From assembly GCA_963920665.1 (NCBI GenBank), contig OY987269.1:14882501-14946500 (forward strand): a stretch of DNA of 64,000 nucleotides, read 5' to 3'. Both the position numbers and the translations under genes were made by a program. Positions 13,372 through 24,049 of the stretch are shown in pieces. How positions within the stretch are numbered: position 1 is the stretch's first letter; each line of letters begins with the position of its first letter. The notes under the pieces were generated by a model, which saw nothing but the letters and a program-made list of their open reading frames with translations, did no database searches and was not told where the DNA came from. This stretch comes from Straminergon stramineum (taxonomy: Eukaryota; Streptophyta; Bryopsida; Hypnales; Calliergonaceae).

Positions 13372-13600
13372 TTAACCCATAAACAACACGGTGGACATTT
13401 TTTGTCCGATGAATGACAAGGAATTCTCATGTGTAGGATAGAAGTGCAACTATTCATCCTCAGAATTAGGGGCGGAAAGGGAAGATCTTCTATAGTAGTT
13501 TGACTCCCAATGAGTATTTTTGATTTTTTTTAAAAGTGGATGATGTCACACGATTCCAAAATGCTTGATTTCCATAGTCACCAACCCGACGTTCAAGGCA
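13372..13600 (-). mobile_element. Family 2 short element, right member of an inverted pair
   Basis: This reads as the reverse complement of 12825-13049 with many substitutions. It begins TTAACCCATAAACAACACGG and ends GTCACCAACCC..TTCAAGGCA. The shared landmarks are the GACATTTT..TGTCC segment, TTCATCCT, and the GATGATGTCA stretch. The pair is either one foldback element or two insertions in opposite orientation. Confidence 0.6.
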
Positions 13601-13892
13601 TATGACCCATTTCCAACCACTTAAGCAATTATGCATATATGGAGCATGGGATTTTTCTTGTGTATAAAAATAGAGTTGGGAGAGATTCCATGTTTTTCCA
13701 TAATTTTATTTCTCTAAACGTAATTACTATGAATTTCTTAGCTCAAGATTTTTTTCAATCCATATTGGTCATATAAATTTTCCTATTTCCAACCCAAGGT
13801 TGGTTGCAAAATCGACCAAGGGCTAGTTGCAATATTGAGAGTCTTGTAGCCAATCATAATGTGCCACAACTACATTGGGAATTGTGCTATAA

Positions 13893-14477
13893 TTAACCCC
13901 TAAAGGATTGAGGCACATTTTGGGCAGAAATTGTCAAAAACTGCCACTTTTTAGGGCAGCAAGAAAAAAAGTTTAAAAAAAGTTATTTTTTCAAAATTCA
14001 ACCGTACAAATTTGAACTAGACTTCTTTGAGAACATGTGGAAAAAATTTTAGAAACTTTGACCGCACGGATTGAAAGATTATAACGTTTGAAGTCAGGTG
14101 GAAAAGTTTTTGTCCAACCTTGCCCAACATAGCTTAAAAACTTTAACTTCTTCTAGAATGAGATTCTTATTCTAAACAGGGTTTTTATTTACATTTGCAT
14201 CTTGAATCATGTAAGCTACACACCCACCAAATTTCAAAATCATAGGAAGAGTTTTGCACATGCTGCCCAAAGCTGCCCAAGCTGCCCGGAAAGTTCAGGG
14301 CAGCATAACTTTTGATCCGGGCACCCAATCGGGAAAAAAATTAGATTTTCAGGAAGGGGAAATATAGTCATACATTATGTCCAAATTTCATGAACATCCA
14401 ACTAAAAATGACTTCATAGGAGCCTACCCAAGATTTCTTGCGTACAGTGAACAAACACTTGGTCCTTTAGGGGTTAA
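13893..14477. mobile_element. TTAA-flanked inverted-repeat element, copy B (about 0.59 kb)
   Basis: The left end is TTAACCCCTAAAGGA and the right end GGTCCTTTAGGGGTTAA, an inverted match of about 14 bases with TTAA at both outer borders. The interior holds several GGCAGC/GCTGCC groups and no open frame of note. It is shorter than copies A, D, F and G and may be an internally deleted or separate subfamily. Confidence 0.6.
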
Positions 14478-16943
14478 ACACCACTCCTAACTACTTGATC
14501 CAAAAAAAAATAGTGTACATGGCAAAAATGGGGAAGTGATTGGAAAGCAGTCACCTCCTATACATTGAAAGATTATAACACTTAAAGTGCAGAAAAAAAA
14601 CACAAAAATACTTGTAATTCTTGTGAAACAAGGTCAATAAACTTCGAGCCTTCTTCACTAGTAATAAATAGAGTCCTAAATGACTTGTCCACTATGATTG
14701 CAACAATCATTTTGTAGTCATTTAGTCCTAAATGACTACAACAATGACTATTACAATCACTAAAGACAAGTAATTTATAGCTTGTTTTCTACTAATGTCT
14801 TGGAGTAAAATTTTTGTTCTACAAAAAAATGAAATTCTACAATATGGAGTAATGAGTTTTGTTAGGTATATGCATGCAATATTTCATAAGTGAATGTATG
14901 GTATGCCTTTTTTCAAAATTACCTTACAATATGAGGATGTCATTGAAACAAGCAATACACTAGTCATTTTTTGATGATTTTTTGTGCAATGAGGAATTTT
15001 TTTATGTGAAATCCAAATAATGAAAGCTTAGAGACAAACACTTGAAATACGTGGAAAAAAAATTCAGGAACCTTAAAGTTATAGATTTCTCCACTAAAAG
15101 TGTCTTTTTTCTTGAGGATTGTATACAATATAATGTTAGTTATATACATGCAAAATTTCAAAAGTGGATGAGGAATTAAGCAAAAGATGATAGAATTGCA
15201 AGAATTGCCCCCTATTTTTAATTCCCTCAAAGAGAGGGAGTAATCTCTTTGTTGTGTATCAAATTTTCAGAAACATGAGTTCCTTTTTTACATCATCATC
15301 ACCTATCTTAATTCCAATTGTTCAATGAACAGGCACTTGGTTCTTTAGGGGTTGAAAATTATGTCCAATTTTGTCTTTTTGTTTGCAAATTTTTTTCCTT
15401 TGAATTTATTTTATGTATTTTCAACTAAATTTTAAATCAACTTATTAATACATGTCCAAAGTAAATTTTTTCTGAAAAACTTCTAAAGGGTTATTACTTA
15501 TAATCTTACTACGAGAACTATATTTAAAAATTTACTTAAAACACCCCTTCTTGTGGTAGTGTCCTTTCCTCACTTGGGTCAAGAATGGAGTTTAATGGAA
15601 ATGGGTCCAAATTCAAAATTGGTTATAATGTTTCTTGGGATAGGCTCAAGATTTTCTATCCCTTGAATATTTTGAGTAGGATCTCAATTCTTTTCGGGCT
15701 TAGTAACATATATTAAAGGATGTTGATTTTTACATGTTACATATTTATACAATAGATACAAAAATCATCCTTACACAAGTTATCTAACAATGGTTCTTAT
15801 ACTTTAATTTTTTCAAGAAAAATAATATTTTATATAGCCCTTGATCGAAAATTTTATTTAATTCTCACAAAATAAATCTTGTTCACACTTTGTATTAAAA
15901 TTTTAATAAGATACATGAAAATTTGACTTTATAGGAACCTACCTAATTCTTCGATTTTCTATTTCATGGAAAATGGTACTCTAAGCATGATCTCTCACAA
16001 CATACTTCAATAAATAATATAAATACCAAGGATAATTCAAAATTCTAGAAAATGTGGAGATGTAAAATAAAGTGCAACTCAATTACTGATGGTAACTTTC
16101 AAATACAAAATTAGTAAACTATCTTCTAGTAATAGAGCATATTCATGTAGTTTGATCTATCATTGTATTAACCAATACTTATTAATTAGATTTGAAACTA
16201 AAATTGAAAATTCCTTCAAAATTGATTATGAATTGATTATTAGTAATTTTCACAAGAGTTTTCTTTCTCTAATTTTTGAGTTTAGAATTCATTTTTAAAG
16301 GACCCAATGACAAGAGGCTTCATCCCTATCACAATGACAAAATTTTCAAATAAATTCCTACTCAAACTTCCTCACATGCAATTTTGGTCAATGCAAAGTC
16401 TCTTCCCCATCAATACAAAGCCTTTTAAGAAAATCAAGTTAGTTTGCCATGCATATTAGTTATTATAGTAAACCTAATACTTTAACTCCTAAAGACCCGG
16501 TGTCTCTATGGAAGACAAAATGGATTTTGGGCAGGTTCCTATAAGCACAAATTTTGATGACTTTTTTAAAATTTAAGTCTTTTTCATACAACAAAAAAAC
16601 TTATAAACTTCTATGGATTATAATTTTTATTTCAATTGGTGCATGGAAGCAAAAGTTATATTGCAATAAGTCCAAATTTCAACTTGGTGGGCAACAAAAG
16701 AAATCCATGTGTAGAAAAGTTCCAAATGGGACTTATTTTCCTTGATTTCAATTTTTCTAATTTGGATGTCTTTTCCCTATTTTGGTTGTTTAATCATCCA
16801 AATCAATATTAGTCTATTGTAAAAGGACATGGTTAATTCTAATAGGTATTACTGAGTGTGAAACCAAATTGGTTGGTTAGGTAGTTGCTAGTTGAGATCT
16901 AAGAAGCAAAGTTGGTGGGTGATGTCAACTATTTAGCAACCTA
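14478..16943. other. AT-rich intergenic DNA with isolated element ends
   Basis: No gene is supported. A right-end-like motif GGTTCTTTAGGGGTT stands at 15339-15353 and a left-end-like motif TTAACTCCTAAAGACC at 16482. Neither has an obvious partner, so they may be remnants of truncated copies. The open frames of 60-90 codons are what AT-rich DNA gives by chance. Confidence 0.45.
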
Positions 16944-17865
16944 TTAACCCCTAAAGGACCAAACTCTATTTTTTGATAATGATGTCGGGCGGGTCACAAT
17001 GAATAGAATTTTATTTTCCTCTAAAATTTTCACACAACTTGTGGATGAGGTTTTTCATGAAGGCCCAAAAATTTTTATAACCTTTGACTATATGGTTAAA
17101 AAATTATTGTATGTTATGTAGTTTTTTTCTAGACCAAACAATCGAGGCAGATCAAGAAAATTACTTTTTTCAATAATAGAAGTTTTAAATTTGTTTGATA
17201 TATTTATATATATGTGGAAAGCTTTGAATCATTCCATATTGATTAATGAGATGAAAGTTATGAGGAGTTTAGTTTGTGGGTAGTTATGGATTCTCTACTC
17301 TAAAATAAACTTTGAAGTCCTTTATTTAACTCAATTTTCAATGATTTTGAAAATAGTTAAAATTATAGAATGTAGATTTTTTATTTCAACATTACAACCA
17401 TTCAAATTGGCATTTTTTTTATTCCATAAGAAAATTCTTAACAATTCAGTATTTTGAATCATTCTCTACTTCTTTCTACTTACTATTTTTTTCCTATATA
17501 TTGCGCAATTCCAAATGATCTAAAAATTTTCAAACATGTCGCCAACTTCGCTTGAAGAATGAATCTAAAGAAGCACTACCATTTTAAACATTTTTTCATA
17601 CAAATGTGACCTTGTGAAGTGCAACTGCCCTATTTTTTGAAGGGCCAAAAAAAAGATTTTGGTCACTTCAAAAGCTAATATCATGCAATCCACATGGTAG
17701 AAATTCTTGAAATTTTTTCCACGCCTTCTCAAACCAGCTTACTATAAGATCCAAAAATGTCCAAAAATGTTTGTTTGTTTTTTCCTAAAATTTGGTACTT
17801 GTGCTAGAAATGGCAATTTGGGATCATTTTTGGTGAAAACCTAGTTAAGGAACTTCAAGGGTTAA
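16944..17865 (+). mobile_element. TTAA-flanked inverted-repeat element, copy D (about 0.92 kb)
   Basis: The left end is TTAACCCCTAAAGGACC and the right end a degenerate AACTTCAAGGGTTAA. The interior (17220-17340) contains GAAAGCTTTGAATCATTCC followed by ACTTTGAAGTCC. The same series reappears in reverse complement in copy F (21190-21320). No coding capacity is seen. Confidence 0.65.
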
Positions 17866-18289
17866 TGGGACCTATTTCGAGTTGTTTTGGATTCCTCTGC
17901 TATGAGAGAGTATGCAAGCCCCAACACATTGAGGTTGTGTAATTTTCTTTTGTGATCAATGTGATGGAGCTTTTGTGCCACATTAGAATGTGTGTAATGT
18001 GGTGGATATTAGTCTAATTGTGTCAAAGCATCAATTATGAAGTTGTGACTATGTGTGTGCATTATGTAATTGGAATGTTGTATAAGCAAGTTGAAAAGTG
18101 CTTAATATTTGTTGCAGTTGTGTTTGTTGCCAAGTTGGAATTGCAAGAAATTGGAAGTTTGTTGAGTAATGAATTATGTATGTGCTATCTACTTTGGAAA
18201 TGAACCTACTAAGTAGAATAAATTAGTCCTACTTGACCATCTTCCATGGTTCGAACTTATTATATCACAAAGTGATTTCCTATTAGGAT

Positions 18290-19012
18290 ATTATTCTATT
18301 TCTATACCCAAAAAAAATTAATTTTAATTTTGTTTCTCATAGATTTTATTTTTTTTCTACATAGAAAGCTTTGATTCATTCCATTTGGACTTGCGATGTG
18401 AAAGTATGGAGTATCTTGTTTTGTAGGCAATCAAAGCACCTTATTAAAAAAAAATAATGCAAAGGATTTGTTTTTGAGCTCAATTTGCACATTTCTTCAA
18501 AACAAAAAGTCCCATAGGGTTAACTTTGATTGTTAAAACAATTTCACCATTGGGATTAGTGTGTTCTAATTCCATCTTAGAGTTATTAATAATTTAGTTA
18601 TTTTTCTCTATCTTGTATCTACTTCTACTTAACAATTTTTTAAAGAATGAAAATTACATGATTTATTTTTCAAATTTTTTTTAGGCTCTCAACTCAACTT
18701 TTCATGATAAATTTTTGTTAATTAAAATTATGTATTGCAAAGATTTGAAGTTTAAATGATTCAAAGTCTCTTAAACTAGTTTGCCATTGTGCTATAAAAC
18801 CATGTTTTCTTCATTTTGAATGCATTTACTTTGTAACCTATGTAATCAAAGTTTCTAAAATTTCTTCCACACTATCTCAAACTAATCTATTGCAAGATCC
18901 CATGGTTAGAGATGCAAAACTGCCATTTTTTTAATTTTGTGCTCTTTGGTTTGGAAATGGTAGATTTGAGAGTTCTTCGACATAAAAAAGGCATTGGGAC
19001 TTTAGGGGTTAA
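18290..19012 (+). mobile_element. TTAA-type element, copy E, left end missing or degraded
   Basis: The right end GGGACTTTAGGGGTTAA is intact at 18996-19012. The interior matches copy D in the same orientation: GAAAGCTTTGATTCATTCC at about 18363, and the TTTCTTCCACACTATCTCAAAC region near 18860. No left terminus was found, so the left border is approximate. Confidence 0.5.
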
Positions 19013-19862
19013 AGTCTAATAGAACCACATGCAAGTTAATATCTTATTCCTAGAAGGTGAATGATAGCAAGACATACACCATGGAATTAATAATTCAATA
19101 ATTAGCATCTTTCATAGAGATGTCAAATTAGGCTTCTTTGACCTCAACTCATGGTTGACACTAAGGTAGAATAGCCCATCATGGTTTTTTCAATAAATGA
19201 GATTTGGGCTACAATCAATGACTCAAGTGATTGTAATAGAGTGATTGGTGACTATGATAGGAATTCCAGTTTTTGAGTATAAATTTATTGTTGGAAGTCA
19301 ATTTTTTAGGCCTCAATAATATATGCCACAATTAACTACTTTTGGACTATTCATTGAATTCTAGACTAAGCATTTGGAGATCTCCCAATGTTTGTATAGT
19401 TCTCCGGATGTTTTGTATTGATCTCAAAATGTTTTGAATTGTCCCCTAATGACCATTTTTTTTTCTTCCAATGACCATTATTAATTGTGGACTTTCAAAA
19501 GTCCAAAAGTAGTTAAATGTGGCATACATGGCTATGTTAGAAAATATTGTGATTGTTTTAGGTGAGTAAGAGGAGTATTGTGGATACAATTTTTGTTGGT
19601 TTTGGTATAGTCTAGAGACTACTTTAGGCAACATACTCCAAAAATTCATAACAAATTGATACTTTGTAAAAAAAAACATAATTTCCATTGCTCTCACCAT
19701 ATCTCATACTTGTCTTTGTGTAGGATAAAAAATTTAAAATTTCAGCAATGGCATGAAGGCAAACTCCTCATTCTAACTACAATGGATTATTCTTCGGCTA
19801 ATGAGGCATAAGGTCATGTTCTTTTTTTGCATAGTTGGTCATCCCTTGACACAAATTCACAT

Positions 19863-20141
19863 GCAAGATGTTAAAGTGTTCATTCGAAGTCTACATCTTG
19901 CGTCTATCTTCCCCTAGTCAAGGATAAACATTAAAAAAATTACCTCTATTTTGTGGTTGCTTAGTGCCCTGCGTTCTTCACCTCTCTAACTCTTTTCTTC
20001 ACCTCTCATTCCTTCAGAAACAGAGGCCTCTGATTCCAAATTTGAATTCCAAATTTCCAAATTTTATCATGTTTGGCAAATAAAAAAATCCCATTGTTTT
20101 CTCCAAAGGTAAAACTGCAGACTTCGAATGAACACTTTAAC
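19863..20141. repeat. Inverted 21-23 nt match with 0.2 kb loop
   Basis: A 23-base sequence starting at 19870 (GTTAAAGTGTTC..) is exactly reverse-complementary to one ending at 20141 (..GAACACTTTAAC), and the match continues outward with a few mismatches. The first arm is itself framed by a perfect 9-base stem, GCAAGATGT at 19863-19871 and ACATCTTGC at 19893-19901. The surrounding 19.8-20.3 kb is more GC-rich than its flanks. It could be a small-RNA foldback or the remains of an inverted-repeat element. Confidence 0.5.
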
Positions 20142-20345
20142 GTCCTGCAATTCAGGCAGGGAGTCAGGGCATCTGACTCAGCCTCATTTAGAAATTCAGG
20201 GATGGAATTTATTATTAACGTAGACTCTGATCCAAATGCCGAGGAACCTTCTCTAACCCAAAGCATTGCTTTAACTTATCTTATGCATTTGAGTTGACTG
20301 GGGCAAGGAAAAATCTAACTTGATACACAAGAAAAAGAAAACCCT

Positions 20346-20372
20346 TCCCCCCCCCCCCAAAAAAAAAAAAAA
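20346..20372. repeat. Poly-C followed by poly-A homopolymer tract
   Basis: A run of Cs is followed directly by a run of As. Such a junction is mutable and prone to assembly or sequencing error. No function is implied. Confidence 0.8.
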
Positions 20373-20657
20373 ATTAAAAATATTGAAAACTATTTTTTTA
20401 TTAAAAAGGGTAGTATTAGGCTAGACTAGCCCGGCAGTGAGTGAGTGAGGGGGTGCCCGTGGGCATCACAAGTGAGGATGACAAACGTGTCCCATGAGTA
20501 TACGGTAGTGGGGTCCAATAATTTTACAAACTGCCTATTGAGTGTGTAGCATTCAATTTGTTTTGTATAGTATAAAATAAATTTGGCTATATTTGTCTTG
20601 CATAATTAACATTCAATTTTTATGTTATTCCAATTCAAGTATACCAAAATTTGAGTT

Positions 20658-21609
20658 TTAACCCCTAAAGGTATTTGACTATGTTTTCACCAAAAATGCT
20701 CCAAAACTGTCATTTCTAGTACAAGTACCAAATTTTAGAAAAAATACATTTTTAGACAAATGTAATTGTAGGATCTTGTAGTACGCTAGTTTGGAAAGAT
20801 GCGGAAAAAATTTCAGAAATTTTCATTGTTTGGATTGCAAGATATTAGCATTTGAATTGAAAAAAAGCCATTTTTGGCCCTGCAAAAATCTAGGCAGATG
20901 CACTTCACAAGGTCAGATCATTGTGAAAAAATGTCCAAAATGGTTGTAACTCTTTGGATTCATTCTCCAAGTCATGTTTGCTACACGCTTGAAAAATTAT
21001 AGATCATTTGGAATTGTACAACATATAGGAAAAAAATAGCAAGTTGAAAGAAGTAGAGAATGATTCAAAATACTAAATTGTAAATAATTTATTTATGGAA
21101 TTGAAAAATTCCAATCCCAATGGTTAAATTGTTGTAATAAACAATCTACACCTCACGTTTTTATTTTTTTCCAAAAATATTAAAAATTGAGTTAAATAAA
21201 GGACTTCAAAGTTTATTTTAGAGTAGAGATTCCATTACTACCTACAAACTACCCACAACTAAAACTCTTCATAACTTTCATCTCATAAATCAAAATGGAA
21301 TGATTCAAAGCTTTCCATGATTATATTAATCAGGAAAATAAATTTCAAATTCTTATTTTTTTTAAAAGTGATTTTTCAAGAAGTTTTTTTTACTGCCCAG
21401 GCTATCCGCCAAGCAATGAAAACAACATATCATACAATAACTTTTTGACCATGTATTCAAAAGTTATGAAAATTATTGGGCCTTAAAGCTACTCCTCAGG
21501 CACATATTGTGTGAAAATTTCAAAAAATAAAAATAAAAATTCCATTCGTAGTGAGCTGCCCAAAATCTTTATGTTGCCAAAAAACACTGTTTGGTCCTTT
21601 AGGGGTTAA
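20658..21609 (-). mobile_element. TTAA-flanked inverted-repeat element, copy F (about 0.95 kb)
   Basis: The left end is TTAACCCCTAAAGG and the right end GGTCCTTTAGGGGTTAA, with TTAA at both borders. The interior is the reverse complement of copy D at 16944-17865, including AAAGGACTTCAAAGTTTATT and GGAATGATTCAAAGCTTTCC. Copies D and F are thus an inverted pair about 2.8 kb apart. No transposase frame is present. Confidence 0.68.
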
Positions 21610-21661
21610 AAAATCAAGATTCCAATTTTGGTGAATTTTTTTATTTAATATTCATATTTTT

Positions 21662-22125
21662 ACATGATGATTGGTTGAAAAATATTGGTGATGAATTTTT
21701 AAAATTCGATATGTAGGAAACATCTACATGTACATCTTTCCTTCTACAAGCATCTCCAAAAAAAAAATTCAGAATTCTTTCTCTAGAGATTTCACTGTTA
21801 GGGAGACAATGCCCAAATTTTATTTACAATAGATATTTCTTTATTGTAATTAGAATTTGACCCTCACACTATAACTAATTTTGTACAATTGAGCACAATG
21901 GTACAATTACTTTGCCAAAATCTAGTTAAAACATAGAGATATCTATTTTTACAAAATTTGGGCATTGCCACTCTAACAATGAAATCTCTAGGAAAGAAAT
22001 TCTAAAACTTTTTTGGAGATATTTGTTTAAAAAAAGATGTTCATATGGATGTTTCCTACATATCTAGGCAATCAAATTTAAAAAAATTGTCACCAATGTT
22101 TTTTTAGTCAATTATCATAGTACTA
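21662..22125. repeat. Long imperfect inverted repeat (hairpin-forming), arms about 190 bp
   Basis: The left arm (about 21662-21845) and right arm (about 21930-22125) are reverse complements with scattered mismatches. Shared landmarks are TATGTAGGAAACATC, CTAGAGATTTCA and CAATGCCCAAATTTT. The loop is about 85 bases. A transcript would fold into a long hairpin. It begins about 50 bases right of copy F and may be a foldback MITE. Confidence 0.7.
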
Positions 22126-24049
22126 TTAAATTAAAATTATTCACCCAAAATGGAGTTTTGTTTTTTTGAAATTTTAATTTTGTATCCTTGATTGGAATTG
22201 CACAATAATCAAATTTTAAATGTCTAAGGTAAAAATTTGAAATTGTCTTAGACTATATTATTCAAAAAAATGAATGGCATGATAGTTGGTTTGTAAGATT
22301 ACTAGACTTGACTATACAATGTTCAACTCAAGGACATTGAAATTATGATACTAACTATCCACCCAAAAGACAAGACACCTCTTGGTGTTTGCATTAGTTA
22401 TCCCCCTACAAATGCCAAAAATCACATACTGTTGATTTTTTTTATAAAAATGCTTACCCCCTTGGATGTCATTGATTACTTAAATAATCACAAGCGGTTG
22501 ATCTTTAAGATATGATCTAAACTGTCCGAATACATAATACAATATTAGATATGATACAAATATAGATACGTATTCAAATATGGTACATGTTATAGATATG
22601 GTATGTATAGATTACATATATGTATACAAATATTGTACAAATATTTTGGGAGATATCCCATATTGAATGCCATCAGAATGGCATGTAAAAATTACAAAGA
22701 GGTGGGGAGGTGAAAACGTCACTGAACTAAAATGAACTTAATTAAATTGCAATTTTTTTTAAAAAGGTGGTGGTAAGAGGGGTAACTAAATTGAATTTAA
22801 ATAATAATGAGGTTTGTCTTTAGGATGGATACCTCTACCTCACTATCCACCCAAAAGACAAGTTGACAATACATGAGTATTGTCCACTAACTATACACAC
22901 TAGCATGCTAATACTTGAGTGTGAGATCAAATGACTTCATATGAATTCATGTACTAGGGAGTTGGCATATATCTTTGAGTATTTTTTCAAACATGATTAT
23001 ATAAAAAATTTCTATTTATAAACACATCAAAATGTTGTATAAAACAAGATTTTATAGCACATTCTAGTTTTGACTAAGATTCTTGGTGTTACTCTTTGTA
23101 GCTAGGTATGTAGTGAATGATATGTACAGTATCATATTCAACTCCTAGAATTTGAATTATATACTATAATATAATAAGACATATATCATAGATTGATATT
23201 TCAACAATGAATATCTTTCATTTGGATGTTACTTTAACATCCAAACCTAATTATGCTCAAGTACGACACCATACAAGTAGAATGTGAGACCATGTAGAAG
23301 CTTTTTGTGCACCTATGACATGCAAAAATGGTCCAAATTAGGAGTACCACAAGTCATTGAATTCGACTCAACTTGAAGACAAACTTTTGTCTCTAATGTA
23401 AACTTCAATTCATCTACCTTTTGAATTAAGTATACAAAATCCACCATGTTGTGTCCAATTTTGACCCCCAAGTGCTCAATCGTTTATTTGGTTAATAATC
23501 ACAAAAATTTCTTGCCTTTGTTAGCAAGCAAGCCACAACACAATTATATTCAAATTAAACGAAGAAAACAATTTGGAGTTGGAGTGCCAATCAACTAATG
23601 AAGCTTTCAACTATAAAAAAATACAATTCATCTATTTCTTATTCATTTTCAGAACTTAAAGAAAGAATAATAAAACTTCACGTAATATATCATTTGAAGG
23701 AAGAAAGAATACTCTACATGAAATATAAAAATATACATATGTTGAAGTTCTTTATTATTATTTATTACAAATTTTCAAAATAATCTTATTATCTTTATTT
23801 AGGTCAAATACTACATACTCTACATGAATCAATGATATATGGTGCGTTTACTTAAAACCACCACTTTTTTTTTCCCAGAGAGCTTGGAGGTCAAAATGAT
23901 GTTTTTTAAATTTATTTCTTAAAGAATTAATTAGTCTCAACAAAAAAACAACTTAAAATTTTTTAGTAACTTTCCGACACTCTCACAATTCCTTAATAAG
24001 GAGTACAAATTTTCAAAAGTAATCTTACTATCTTTATTTAGGTAAGTAC
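22126..24049. other. AT-rich intergenic DNA with a 21-base direct repeat
   Basis: No gene is supported. An exact 21-base direct repeat (ACTATCCACCC.. to ..GACAAG) lies at 22354-22374 and 22842-22862. The stretch 22500-22650 is a simple AT/GATA-like run. Open frames are short and unrecognised. Confidence 0.45.

Noticed and set aside
20006..20297. Open frames on both strands around 20.1 kb as a gene fragment
   Set aside because: No recognisable family, and the stronger signal there is the inverted 23-nt match.
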